The notes: generated by a model not told the origin, from the letters alone. 64,000 bases of DNA from Lysinibacillus pakistanensis (GCA_001312325.1 BBDJ01000008.1:62001-126000); one strand, 5' to 3'. Positions 49,181 to 60,912 are shown, counted from the stretch's first letter. A program made the numbers and translations.

Positions 49181-50719
49181 ATGATTAAGTTGACAATGGA
49201 AAAATTAAAGATTCAGTTAGACCAAATATTTTCGCCTTTTTTTAAATCCTCCAGCTTCAGAGGAAGAGATACAGAGGTTGAAAATGAGATGGCTATAAAA
49301 TTTCCTGACGATGTAAGAGAACTCTATCTAATACATAATGGAGAGAGGGAAGACGGACCAGGTTTGTTTTTCGGGTTACCATTTTTACCATTAAATGATG
49401 TTTTGCAGGAATGGCATGTATGGAAGCAGTTAGAAGACGAGTTTGCAATGGAAGGGAGTTCCTATTCAGTCCCAACTGGATACATAAAAGAAAGATATAT
49501 TAATCGTTTTTGGATACCTATTAGTAAGGATTTTGGTGGCAATAATATTGGCATTGATGTCGATCCAGATCATCAAGGGCGAATAGGCCAGGTCATTAAT
49601 TTTGGTCGTGATGAAGAAGTAAAGTATGTAATAGCTACTCAATTATCAGATTTTCTAGAATTTATTGCTGAAACCATTTTTCAGGGAAATTATCAAATTG
49701 AACAAGAAGAAGACTATCTCTACTGGAATTATAAAAACAGCACCCATTTTTTAGATGCGCTTAAAAGCCTTGAATTGCCTGTTCTGCACCCTGAATCTCA
49801 AAATTTCAAAGAGGAAACTGCCAAATGGATGCAAGATTTAGATTCTGGATGGAAAGAGATAATACAAGAAGAGTATTCTAATCCAGAGAATTTTATCAAA
49901 AGAAAGCAGCTTTACTTAATTGGGAAAAAAAACTCACGCATATTAAACCGTTACAATTTTGTACAGAAGTAAAAGAATTAATTTTAACCAGCAATGAATT
50001 GACTGATATAACCCCTTTAAAGAACATGCTTTCTTTAAAGAAACTTTATTTAGTTAAGAATCCGCTAAGTGATTTAACGCCATTACAGAACCTTGAGCAT
50101 TTGCAAGAATTAAATATTAATGATACACAGGTTTTCGATATAACCCCGTTAGTTAGTATCTCACAATTAAAAAAATCTAAAAATGGATCAAACAGATGTT
50201 AAAGATTTTTCAATCCTTCAACAATGTCAGGCACTAGAATCCTTATCCATTTCAATCGTAAATAAAGAACAGTTAAGACAAATCACTCAAATTAGCACTT
50301 TAAAACAATTAGATATCCATCAATTGAAAAATATTGAAGAGGTGGATTTATTGCAGTTAGGTCACCTTGAAAATTTGCAAGTAATAACATTTGAAAATTG
50401 CTATTTGAAAAATCTAGATTGTTTATCATCCAGTCGTCAGCTGCGAGAAATTATTTTAAAAAATACCATACTTGAGGATGGAACTGCAATTGGTGCACTA
50501 AAAAATCTCAAATGCTTAAAATTAGATGGGACAACAATTGAGAATCTTAAGGTGATTGCAAAGTCTTCCTCGCTTCAAATATTTACTGGATCATTTGAAC
50601 AATTTAATTACTTAAAAGACCTATTTCATCAGGCGATTGACTTTTCTACTATTGTTGGTGGAATGACAGCTGAGGAGCAGAAAGTTTGGCATCAGTATTT
50701 AAACACTCATAAGGTCTAA
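49181..50719 (+). CDS. SUKH domain fused to leucine-rich repeats
   Basis: 511 residues after repair. N-terminal SUKH domain (VENEMAIKFPDDVRELYLIH, WIPISKDFGGNNIGIDVDPD), a helical linker, then from about residue 260 a leucine-rich repeat domain with at least six to eight units of the LxxLxxLxLxxN type (LKKLYLVKNPLSDLTPLQNL; LQELNINDTQVFDITPLVSI). ATG at 49181 follows GGGAGG. Breaks: two extra A in 49925-49932 and one in 50169-50175. Such a fusion suggests a binding role. The tail EEQKVWHQYLNTHKV is outside the repeats. Confidence 0.75.
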
Positions 50720-50861
50720 GTATAGAAAAAAATCATAAAAATATTATTTTTTATTTAGAAATAGGAGAAAATACACTTTTTAGAAATATCTCGTAAAACG
50801 AAGGAAATTCCAAAATTATGACCGATATAATTGAATAGATGGATAGAGGAGGTAAAAAAAA

Positions 50862-53719
50862 TTGAATAAAAAAATTATTTTTCACAGTAGCCGCTATTCC
50901 AGCAGCTCTTATTGTACCAACAGTGGCAGGTGCAGAGGAAGCAACAGTGACAGTGTTAGGACAAAATATGGTAAATGGCGTGTTAAAGGCTTCTATTGAG
51001 AATTTACCAGCTAATTCAATCGTGAAGGGCTACCAATGGTATTATATTGAAAGTGACAATACAAATAAACCAATCTCTGGTGCAACTGCAGCATCCTTTA
51101 CAGTACCAGTAGAGGCAGCCGGAAAAACAATATTTGTAGAAGCCATTACAACGAACGATAGTAAATATAAAAGTGCACCACTAACAATCAATACGCTTCA
51201 ACTGGCAATTGCAAAGCCGTCATTTGCAGTTTCTTCTAAATATGTTGTTCCTGGGGAAGCGTTAAAGGCCACAGCCGAAGTGACGGATGCTGCAGGAGCC
51301 AAATTACAAAGTAGTCAAATTACATATAGCTATCAATGGTTTTATAAAGTTGGTGAGTCCTTCACGATCATTGACGGGGCTACTAGCGGCACATATACAA
51401 TTCCAAAAGATGCTTTAGATAAAGGCATGCAAGAGATTATGGTTAAGGTAAAAGCAAAAGTTGGTTCTGCAATTGTAGAATCAGATTTTTCTGATGTCAT
51501 CACAGTATCGAATGAACCGACAAATTCAATGATTAATGAAATTAAAACATTGCTTAAAAACGACCATCAATACAATGTTTCAAGCCTAGAAGCATTTAAG
51601 GGTGAAGTAACAGCGATGGATGCTAAGTATCAGGCATTGACAGCTCCTGCGAAGGCAAATGTGACAAATTATGATATTTTAAAAAGAGCTGTTGCTGATG
51701 TGGAATTAATTAGTAAACTTGCTGAAAAAGTAGATAAGATAAAAGAAGTTAGTGAGAAGGATTTACAGAAGTATTTGAAAGATATTGAGGGCTCATACGA
51801 TAAGCTGGATTTATTACAGCGAAGCTTGGATGTGAATGATAGTTTATATACTAGCATTAAAAACCTTCTAAAAGATCCATCCGATATTGAGCAAATTAAT
51901 GAGGTAAGAAGATTAAATCAAGCTATTGTAGGCTTATTAAAATACGAAAATGCTCTTGTTAAGTATGTTCCTGCAAGTAAAGAAGCTTTACAAACGGCTG
52001 TAGAGTCAATTGAAAAGGATAAAGCCAAACTAGCGCAAAATTACCGCTCAACAGTGCAAAATCAAGCTATTTTAAATGATGCAAAGGCGGATATAAAAAA
52101 AGGTTGAGCAATTTATCAAATCATTTGAGAAATTATCACCAAATAATACGCCTAACAAACAGGTTACTGTAGCCAAATCCATTCGATCCGCCTATGAAAA
52201 GCTGACATTTAAACAATTACAATTAGTGCCATCCAATTATGTGACAGCGTTACTTCAAGCTGAAGACGCAGAAGATAATCAAATCCAAAAGCTGAATATA
52301 GACATAGCAGGTTATCTAGGTGGCGCTATCGATAGCTATCCGATAGACCCGTCCGTTTACTCTTGGCAGAGTCATGTTAATAATGTAAATCGCATTATAA
52401 ATGAGTATAAGAGCTTAACGAAAAATTCTGCAGCTAAAATTATTGGGTATGAGGATATCCTGACGCTCCAGAAGGACTTTAAGGCAGCTGAAAAAGTGAT
52501 AAAGGACATGGATGCTTATAAGAAGCTAAGTCAAACAACTGGTGTAGCGGAAAGTAAACTAAATTCAAACTATACTAGTATATTGAAAGCTTATAATAAA
52601 TTAACGAGTCTACAACAATCACTTGTATATAATGCTGACGATTTTTTTATTGAATACACCTAAGGTTACAGTTGACACAAATGGCAAGGAACCTACTGAT
52701 AAGGCTGCTGCCGAAGCATTAAAGGGAGATATTGCGAAGCTTGCTGATGTTTCAAAATATTCATTTACACAATTCGAAACAGCTGTCAATGCAGCAACAG
52801 CAACCTATAAAAATCTATCTTCTCCTGCACGAAAATTTGTGACAAACTATTATTTATTAACAGCTGCTAGTAAGGATTTGTCTGGTGTGAAATCCTTCCA
52901 TAAAAAGGTACAAACGGCTAGAGAGGAAACGGATGCTACAAAGCAGGCTAAAAAAATTCAAACAGTTGAGACAGCATATGCAAAGCTGCCTGCAAATCAG
53001 CAGCATTTAGCAAAGCAACAATATGATGATTTACTGAATAATCGTTTAGTAGATGGCAGCGCACCTGATATCTCCAAGCTAAATAGTGAGATTGCAACAA
53101 TTGTTGCTAATGATATGTATATCGTTTCCATCGATAAAATTAATCAGCTTTCAGCCCAATATAATAAGCTAAGTTCTAGTGATAAAAAGCGTATTACGAA
53201 TGCCTCGATTCTAACCACTGCAGTTTCTGATGTGAAGAAAGTAGATTCCTTCATGAAGCAGTATGAAAAATCATTTAATAGCAACCCGACAACCGTTATA
53301 AAAGCCTATGCAAAACTTACTGCTAAACAAATGAGTTTAGTTAGCCCTGCGATAAGACAAGCTATTCTTGATAAAGAAAAAGGGCAGCAGCAATCGAATG
53401 ATACAGCTTTAAATTTAATTGAAACAATCAATGGATTGCTTGAAAATGGTGAGTATATAGCTAATTTGGAGACGAAAGTAAAAGAAATCCGTACTCAATA
53501 TGATGCCCTAAGTGCCTCTGAGAAAAAAAGTTGTAAAAAAATTATTCGAAGCTAACGCAGGCAGAGAATGACTTGAAAAAGGTAGCAGAGATTCATGCAC
53601 TTTATGTTCCTGCTGGTGAAGGAAAAGAAGAAGCGCGTAAAGCTTGGCAAACAGCCTATGGGAAGCTCTCGAAGAAACTAGAAATTCTGTATAAGAATTT
53701 GTATAGCAATGATGTTTAA
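50862..53719 (+). CDS. large exported repeat protein, paralogue 2
   Basis: 950 residues after repair. TTG at 50862 follows AGAGGAGG. Signal peptide TVAAIPAALIVPTVAGA then AEEATVTV; two Ig-like YQW units (GYQWYYIE, SYQWFYKV) against three in paralogue 1; the helical half repeats the same two motif types (VTNYDILKRAVADVELI; AYEKLTFKQLQLVPSNYV; KVVKNYSKLTQAENDLKKV). Extra bases are in runs 50868-50874, 52095-52101, 52642-52648, 53523-53529 and 53535-53541. It has no recognisable anchor or enzyme domain. Same order and orientation as paralogue 1, 7.6 kb away, implying duplication. Confidence 0.75.
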
Positions 53720-53748
53720 GATACTTTAATTCAATATTGTGTTAAACA

Positions 53749-53783
53749 AACCTCGAATATGCTTATTATTCGGGGTTTTTTTG
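53749..53783 (+). terminator. terminator after paralogue 2
   Basis: AACCTCGAATA pairs with TATTCGGGGTT (one bulged/mismatched pair) and a T run follows. Confidence 0.8.
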
Positions 53784-53825
53784 TAGAGGAAAAGCATAAT
53801 CTTCTGTAGATTTTAAAGCTTTCAA

Positions 53826-53871
53826 TTGTCTAGGCTATAACATATTCGCTATACTATTTACAGTAAATAGT
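53826..53871 (+). promoter_or_regulatory. promoter with 19-bp palindromic operator
   Basis: TTGTCT at 53826-53831 and TATACT at 53850-53855 (18-base spacer). ACTATTTAC-A-GTAAATAGT at 53853-53871 is a perfect palindrome overlapping the -10 and start site, suggesting autoregulation of the gene at 53921. Confidence 0.6.
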
Positions 53872-53920
53872 AGGAGTGCTAAATGCACGGAGTAATTGAT
53901 AGAGAAGGTAGGAGCTTATG

Positions 53921-55246
53921 ATGTATAAAATAGGTGTTGTTGGGCCAATTAAATCCGTGGAAAAAAAATTATCGAATTAGCACATGAAATTGATCAGGAT
54001 ATGACGTTTATTCCCTATATTTATAGTATCGCCACTGAAACGAAGGATATTGTAGAGAGCCATAATCAAGACGTGGATTTTTGGCTTTTTTTCTGGATAC
54101 ATACCTTATAAAATTGCTAGTCAGACAAGTGTTTCACAGGATAAGCTGGCACATATTATTTTTTCGGAGGCAGCTATCTATAAAGGTTTTTTAGAGGAAT
54201 CCTATAAAAGAAAAAAATTTTATCAAGAATGTTAGTATTGATATTATTCCATCTCCTGCACAAATGGCCACAGAGGGATTAGCTGACATTGAACAAAATG
54301 TGAGGAACATGTATCTTAAGGAATTTGATGTCGCCATTGATCCGAAGGAATTATTTGATTTCCATTTCGGGCTTTGGCAAGAAGGAAAAATTGATTTTGC
54401 CATCACCTGTTATCCGTCAGTAGATGAGCAATTAAGAAGGATGGGGGTTCCATCATATTGGGTTTCTCCTACAAAAACAGAAATTTACCATACTGTGCAG
54501 TTGTTTACGGAAAAAAATTAAAACATCCTATTATAAAGAAACACAGATTGGTGCTGTTATGCTGGAAATAAAGGATTTCGACTCTTTGAAGGAGCGAATG
54601 AAGCAGGGCTACCGTATTCAATATTTGGAATTACGCATAAAGGAAAATTTATTGCAATTATGCGAACGAATTGATGGCTCTTTAGTAGTGGAAGGAAACG
54701 GTAGATATACAATTTTTAGCACTAGGGGAGCTATTGAAGGTCAAATTCAGTTCATCACAGAGAAAATGTATCAGCTGTCCATTGAAATGCAGGGGAAAGT
54801 AACAGCAGGGATTGGCTTTGCGCAGACTGTATTTAACGCAGAATTACATGCACATAGGGGTTTACGTCAAACGAAAGCAAATGAATCTATTGATATTGTT
54901 ATGGTACAGGACGATGGTACGATTATTGAATCCGTTGGGAATATAGAAGAGTTATCCTATTCCTATCGAGCGGAAGATCCAGATATACTTGAAAAATTGA
55001 AAAGAGGTAGTATTAGCATCAAAACCTATACGAAGATACAGGCTTTAGTCCAAAAAAATGCGTTGGAAGCATTTTACGACAAAGGATTTAGCGACACAGC
55101 TTCAAATGAGTGAACGGAATGCTCAGCGTATTGTAGCTGATTTATGTAGTGTAGGTTTAGCAAAGATAGCCGGAGAGGAACTACAGCATACGAGAGGTAG
55201 ACCCATCAAAATGTATCAGCTTGTTATGCATCGTCCTACGTATTAA
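53921..55246 (+). CDS. predicted transcriptional regulator with C-terminal HTH
   Basis: 439 residues after repair. I do not recognise the exact family. The first ~180 residues (YKIGVVGPIKSVEKIIELAH, FWLFSGYIPYKIA) look like a Rossmann-type or PTS-regulator-like sensing domain; the middle (VVEGNGRYTIFSTRGAIEGQ, GKVTAGIGFAQTVFNAE) resembles a degenerate GGDEF/PucR-like fold; the C-terminus is a helix-turn-helix (TTKDLATQLQMSERNAQRIV then ADLCSVGLA). ATG at 53921 is 6 bases after GGAG. Breaks: 53961-53968 (+2), 54086-54092, 54211-54217, 54511-54517 and 55052-55058 (+1 each). It likely controls the transporter/hydrolase/glutaminase genes that follow. Confidence 0.65.
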
Positions 55247-55256
55247 ATAAAGAATT

Positions 55257-55292
55257 ATCCCAAACCATTTACGGTTTTGGGATATTTTTTTT
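55257..55292 (+). terminator. terminator after the regulator gene
   Basis: ATCCCAAA-CC pairs with GG-TTTTGGGAT around ATTTAC and is followed by eight T. Confidence 0.85.
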
Positions 55293-55382
55293 GTTACATA
55301 TATTTAAGGATTCAAGCGTGGTTTTTTTAGATGTCTTATATCCTTCTTTATGTTTTATCTAGTAGGAATTTTCAAAAAAATA

Positions 55383-55438
55383 TTGTCATTTCATAAAAAT
55401 TTGATTATTATACGAATATATAACGAAATTGTCGTTAT
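55383..55438 (+). promoter_or_regulatory. promoter and operator of the MFS operon
   Basis: TTGTCA at 55383-55388 and TATTAT at 55406-55411 (17-base spacer); ATAACGA-AATTG-TCGTTAT at 55420-55438 is a perfect 7-bp inverted repeat at the transcription start. Between here and 55593 a short remnant frame (GRDGSVKVGRLQRKAKGY...) ends at 55569 and codes for nothing I can name. Confidence 0.55.
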
Positions 55439-55592
55439 TTAAGGGGTTTTGATTTTATTAGATAGGGAGAGATGGATCAGTCAAAGTTGGTAGGTTGCAA
55501 AGGAAAGCGAAAGGATACAATGTGAATTTAGACGATCATCATTTTGCACAACTATTGCAGCAATAGAGCTACAAGATATGGGAGGGAATGTA

Positions 55593-56815
55593 ATGACAAT
55601 GAATTCGGTAACAAAAAAAATCCAGAAATTTAATACTTGCACTTTTATTTTTAGGATGGTCGTTAGGAAATTTAGATCGATACATTATGAACTATGCGGT
55701 TGTATCCATTACAGGTGATTTGAGCTTAGATGCCTCTTCTACAGGAATCATTTTAAGCGCTTTCTTTTTAGGCTATGCATTATGCAAATTCCTGGTGGAT
55801 GGCTTGCCGATAAATTTGGCGCTAAGCGAGTTTTATTGATGGCTGTTATTATGTGGTCAATTTTTACAGGTTTGACCGCTGTTGCATGGTCATTAACGGC
55901 AATGATTGTTATTCGCTTTTTATTTGGTATTGGAGAGGGGGGCTTCCAGCCGGCAAGCTCTAAAATTATTGCAACAATTTTCCGAAGGAGGAGAGAGGGA
56001 GAGCTATGTCCATTATGCTTACCTCCGGGGGAATTGTATCACTGATTGTACCATTACTAGCTGCTTATTTATTAGGAACAATTGGCTGGCGCATGATGTT
56101 CATCATTATCGGAGCAATAGGGGCCATTATTGCCTTGCTCTATTGGAAATATATTAAGCTACCACAAGAGCAAGCCGTTCAAGTAGAGAGGGATGAGAAT
56201 GTTTCCCCGAAAGTGAATTTGAAGGAATTATTTAAGACACCACTAATGTGGAATTTAATTATTGCTTATTTTTGTATCTATGCTGTGAACTGGGGATTAG
56301 TTTCTTGGATTCCTACCTATTTACAAAAAAAATCGAGGTCTTGATTTAATGTCAATTGGCTGGGCGCAAACAATCCCTGCCATCACAACAATTATAGGCG
56401 TTTATGGTAGCGGTTTTATCATTGATAAGTTACCACGAGGGATGGACAAAGTTTTAGGCTCCATTTCATGTGCAGTCATTGGCATTTTATTGTATTTAAT
56501 GTTTACAGCAAAATCTGTATCACTATTTATCAGCTATCAAACGGTAGTTTCTATATTTATTGCCTTTGTTATTACCTTGCTCCCTGCCATTGTGCTAAAG
56601 AAATTGCCTTCATCCATTACAGGTTCAGCAATGGCGTTGCCAATACAGGTGGGCAATTAGCAGGATTTGTAACTCCGATGGCAATTGGCTTTATGGTAGA
56701 TGCCTTTAATGGGTCCTTTGATGCAGCCTTTTGGATGTTAATTGGATTTGCGGCAATCTGTATTATTTCACTGTTAACGTTAAATGATCAAAAGGGGAAG
56801 CTATTGAATTCATAG
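55593..56815 (+). CDS. MFS transporter, anion:cation symporter-like
   Basis: 407 residues after repair. Twelve predicted helices; NLDRYIMNYAVVSITGDL, PGGWLADKFGAKRVL and GEGGFQPASSKIIA are characteristic of the ACS (organic anion/sugar acid) branch. ATG at 55593 follows GGGAGGG. Breaks: extra A in 55613-55620 and 56325-56332; single bases missing near 55771 (ALMQIPGG), near 55984 (IFPKEERGRAMS) and near 56632 (GSANGVANTGGQLAG). Upstream of an M20 hydrolase, it probably imports the hydrolase's substrate, such as an acyl- or aminobenzoyl-amino acid. Confidence 0.82.
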
Positions 56816-56847
56816 TTGAATCCAATTTTCTAAGGAGGTAAAAAAAG

Positions 56848-58263
56848 ATGAATTTTCAAGAAAAAAATTTCAATACTAGTCGAATCAAAAAGAGAGGCTA
56901 GTATTGAATTAAGTAATGCTATATGGGCAGTACCTGAGCTTCATTTTCAAGAAAAAAAATCGGTACAATTTATGAAAGAAGCCTTAGAGAGAGAGGGCTT
57001 TGCAACTGAGGTTGGGGTAGCAGGTCTTGAAACAGCACTAATGGCACATTTGGTTCCGGGAAGCCTGTTATTGCTTTTCTCGGTGAATATGACGCTCTTC
57101 CTGGACTAAGTCAAAAAGGTGGTGTCACTTCTTACGAGCCACTAGAAGAGGGTGGTAGTGGTCATGGATGTGGCCATAATCTATTGGGAACAGGTGCATT
57201 TACTGCAGCTGTGGCTGTGAAAGATTACTTAGAACAACATAATCAATCAGCGACGATTCGTTTTTATGGCTGTCCCGCTGAGGAAAATGGTTCAGGTAAG
57301 GCATATATGGCGAAGGCAGGTCTTTTTGATGATGTTGATATTGCCATATCGTGGCACCCTGGAACATTTTCAACAGTCATGACTTGTAGCTCTCTCGCAA
57401 ACTATGCAGCTACTTTTAAGTTTACTGGAAAAAGTGCACACGCAGCAGCGGCACCACATTTAGGAAGAAGTGCATTGGATGCTGTTGAACTTATGAATGT
57501 TGGGGTAAACTATTTACGTGAGCATATTATTCCAGAGGCACGCGTGCATTATGCCATTACAAATTCTGGAGGAACATCTCCAAATGTTGTACAGCCATAT
57601 GCCGAGGTAACTTACTTAGTAAGAGCACCTAAAAAACAGCAAGTACAGGAGATTTATCAGCGTGTTGAAAATATTGCTAAAGGTGCCACACTTATGACTG
57701 GAACATCATTAGAAATCGAATTTGAAGGCGCTGCGTCAAATCTTATTCCAAATAAAACACTTTATGATGCAATGTATAAGCAATTACTTGAAATCGGTAT
57801 GCCAACTTATACAATAGAAGATGAACAGCATGCACAAGCTATTTTTAAGACATTTTCACCTGACATTCAGGCCTCTGCTTTAATTGGCTTATCGAGAGAG
57901 GATACGATGTTGTTAAAAGATCAAGTGATTGCACAACATATTCCAGGTATTCTACCAGAATTTATTTTGGGCGGATCTACAGATGTTGGAGATGTTAGCT
58001 GGAATGTTCCAACTGTTCAATGTACAACGGTATGTATGGCATTGGGTACGCCACTTCATACGTGGCAGGTTGTATCACAGGGCGTTATGCCGATAGCACA
58101 TAAGGGGATGTTGCAGGCTGCAAAAATTATGGCTTGCACCGCTATAGAGTGTATTCATAATCCAGCACTGATTGAGGAGGCTAAAAAGGAATGGGAGGAA
58201 CGTTTGGATGGAGAGACTTATGCATCCCTAATTCCTGAAGGAACAAAGCCTCCAAAGCGTTAG
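56848..58263 (+). CDS. M20 family amidohydrolase (AbgB-like)
   Basis: 471 residues after repair. Zinc aminoacylase/carboxypeptidase of the M20D group closest in layout to AbgB of p-aminobenzoyl-glutamate use. Motifs: AFLGEYDALPG near residue 74, GHGCGHNLLGTGA near 107, CPAEENGSGKAYM near 141, SWHPGTFS near 165 and GGSTDVGDVSWNVPT near 375. Breaks: extra A in 56861-56867 and 56953-56960; a T missing near 57000 (EGFATEVG) and near 57049 (AHFGSGKPVIAF). ATG at 56848 follows AAGGAGG. With the MFS gene and glutaminase it suggests release and deamidation of acylated or folate-derived glutamate/glutamine. Confidence 0.85.
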
Positions 58264-58274
58264 AATAATCGGAT

Positions 58275-58313
58275 AGAGCCTTCATAGATGAACTATGAAG
58301 GCTCTGTTTTTCA
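58275..58313 (+). terminator. terminator after the M20 gene
   Basis: AGAGCCTTCATAG pairs with CTATGAAGGCTCT around ATGAA, then GTTTTTC. Confidence 0.9.
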
Positions 58314-58333
58314 AATATGAGAGGAGTTAGATT

Positions 58334-59304
58334 ATGGTAACCGAACATACAAATTCACAACAACATCTTGTCTCTGGCTGGGTCGAGGAGTTTCGCCCCT
58401 TTGCAAAAGATGGACAGTGCGCAAACTATATTCCAGCACTTGCCGAAAAAAAACCTCTCCAATTAGCTATTTCAATTGTTGGACCATCTAATAATGAAAT
58501 GAAGGGAGGGGATACTACTGAACTATTTACCCTCCAAAGTGTGTCAAAGGTAGTTACATTTATTTTAGCGTGTATGGATCGAGGATTACCCTATGTTTTA
58601 GAACGAGTAGATGTTGAACCAACAGGTGATACCTTCAATTCTATTATTCGCCTAGAAAGCCATCGCCCAGGGAAGCCTTTTAATCCCATGATTAATGCGG
58701 GTGCTATAACAGTATCCTCTATGCTTTCTGGAATTTCACCACAGGAGAAGATAGAGAAAATTCTCTATTTTTTAGGGCAAATGGTTGGTAAAAAAAATTG
58801 AAGGTGAATGGAGAGGTTTTTCAATCTGAATGGCAAACAGCTAATCGAAATCGATCTTTAGCGTATTATTTAATGGATTCTGGTTTTTTAGATTGCCCCG
58901 TAGAGGAGGCATTGGAGGTATATTTAAAACAATGTGCGATAGAAGTCAATGTATCTGATTTAGCGATGATTGGATTAGTAATTGCCAATGATGGCTATCA
59001 TCCCCAATTAAAAACACAGCTTTTCCCAAAACAGGTCGCGAAATTAGCGAAGGCTTTGATGGTTACTTGCGGTATGTATAATGCGTCTGGAAAATTTGCT
59101 GCATTTATCGGGCTACCTGCTAAAAGCGGTGTTTCTGGTGCAATTCTGGCGGCTGTGCCTAGTCACGCAAGCTTAAATTCGCCATTTCCTGATGGCTGTG
59201 GTATTGGTATCTATGGACCAGCGATTGATTCAATCGGCAATAGTGTTGCAGGAGTAAAGCTATTAAAGCATCTTGCAACTGAATGGGATATGAATATATT
59301 TTAA
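58334..59304 (+). CDS. glsA: glutaminase
   Basis: 322 residues after repair. Serine-dependent glutaminase converting glutamine to glutamate and ammonia. Catalytic S-x-x-K is FTLQSVSKVVTF (Ser about 71, Lys about 74); PGKPFNPMINAGAITV near 118, VSDLAMIGLVIANDGYHP and KSGVSGAILAAVP are conserved. The 8-A run at 58446-58453 is in frame; the 8-A run at 58791-58798 has two bases too many (GKKLKVNGEVFQSEW after repair). ATG at 58334 follows GAGAGGAG. It follows a terminator, so it may have its own promoter. Confidence 0.92.
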
Positions 59305-59330
59305 AGCCATTAATTGACGTGATTTTAGTA

Positions 59331-59355
59331 TAGTGAAAAGCTTCACTTTTTTAAA
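59331..59355 (+). terminator. terminator after glsA
   Basis: AGTGAA-AAGC-TTCACT with a following T6 run. Confidence 0.75.
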
Positions 59356-59360
59356 GAAGC

Positions 59361-59396
59361 CCTGGATAGGTTCACTTTTGTAAACTATCAGGGCAA
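59361..59396 (-). terminator. terminator of the permease gene
   Basis: GCCCTG-GATAG pairs with CTATC-AGGGC; reading the minus strand it lies right after the permease stop. Confidence 0.7.
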
Positions 59397-59402
59397 TTCA
59401 TC

Positions 59403-60752
59403 TTAGCCTATTGGTTTAGTCCTTTTCATTTTATAAATAAATGTGAGTAGTATAAACCAAATAGGTGTTAGCAGTAAGGCTGTACGTGTGGCCTCAGAGA
59501 TAAACATGACTACTAATAAAAATGCGAAGAAGGCAAGCACTAAGTAATTAACGAATGGCGTAAAAGGTGCCTTGAAACTAGATGCTTCATGTAGTGCCCG
59601 TTTCTTTCTTTTATAGATGATATGGGAGATTAATATAATACTCCATACCCAAATAAAACAAATAGCACTAATGGTTGTTACAACACTAAAGGCGTTTTCT
59701 GGCATTAATTTACTTAATAAGGCGCCAATCGATACCACAATTGCCGACACGATAAGCGCGTTACTTGGTACACTGTTTTTATTAAGCTTGGCAAAGGATG
59801 CTGAAGCTTGTTTATTGCTGCCTAGATTATAAAGCATGCGACTTGTAGAGAATAAACCACTATTTCCTGCGGAAGCTGCAGATGTGAGAACAACAAAATT
59901 AATAATCCCAGCTGCGATTGGGATTCCTGCTAAAGTGAATACTTGTACAAATGGACTGCTTGTAGCAGACATTTCATACCAAGGGTTAATACATAGGATG
60001 ACAAATAATGCCCCTACATAAAATAGTAAAATACGTAATGGTATTTTGTTAATGGCTGAAGGAATATTTTTTTTAGGATCAGCTGTTTCTGCTGCCGACA
60101 CACCGACTAATTCAACACCAACAAAAGCGAAAACAACCATTTGGAATGCCATCAAGAAACCGTTAACACCATTCGGGAACATTCCACCGTGTGCCCAAAG
60201 ATTTTCCACTGACACAGTGCCTGAGCTTGTTTGAAAGCCTGTAAATAGCATGATGAGCCCAATAATTATGAGTGCAACAATCGTGATGACTTTGATGAGG
60301 CAAACCAAAACTCTAATTCCCCGAATAATTTTACTGTTAATAAATTTAAGATTAATAGTAGAACTAAGCAACCTATCGCTGGTATCCATTGAGGTATATC
60401 AAACCAATATTTCGTATATACACCGACAGCAATAATGTCTGCCATAGCTGTCATAATCCAGCAAAACCAATACGTCCAGCCTGTGACAAAGCCTGCCCAG
60501 GGTCCTATATATTCTGTTGCAAAGTCAGTAAATGATGTATAACCAGCTTTTGATAATAATAGTTCACCTAATGCGCGCATCACAAAAAAATAGAGCGATG
60601 CCGACAATTAAATAGGCAAAGATAATGGCAGGCCCAGCGAGTGCTATGGCTTTCCCAGATCCTAAAAATAAACCTGTACCGATTGTCCCTCCAATAGCAA
60701 TAAGCTGTACATGGCGATTCTTTAAATCTCGTTTTAATTGCTGTTGTTCCAC
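59403..60752 (-). CDS. APC family amino acid permease, riboswitch-controlled
   Basis: 449 residues after repair. Twelve hydrophobic segments; AIGGTIGTGLFLGSGKAIAL at the N-terminus is the AAT/GABA permease signature, and FVGVELVGVSAAETADPKKN near residue 210 is conserved in the CycA/AapA group that carries D-Ala, D-Ser and glycine. GTG at 60752 follows GAGGGGG by 6 bases. Breaks: an extra A in 60584-60590 and a missing base near 60299 (WFALIKVITIV). A glycine riboswitch and terminator lie in its leader, so glycine (or a relative) is the probable substrate. Confidence 0.85.
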
Positions 60753-60793
60753 GTTAATCCCCCTCAATGGTGTACAAAATATGACTGGAAAAT

Positions 60794-60821
60794 AAAAAAA
60801 GACTAGTCATGACACTAGTCT
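60794..60821 (-). terminator. leader terminator between riboswitch and permease
   Basis: On the minus strand GACTAGTG and ATGACTAGTC pair tightly and are followed by seven T, 40 bases before the permease start. This is the likely expression platform of the glycine riboswitch. Confidence 0.8.
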
Positions 60822-60912
60822 CGTAAACGTCAGAATAACAAATACCATTTATGGATGTTGACGATAAAGTAAACATTCGGTTGGTATATCTTTCATGATG
60901 AAAGTTGATATT

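Noticed and set aside
48643..53719. Complete toxin-immunity locus with the exported repeat protein as toxin
   Set aside because: The exported protein has no recognisable toxin domain at its C-terminus and the SUKH genes precede rather than follow it.
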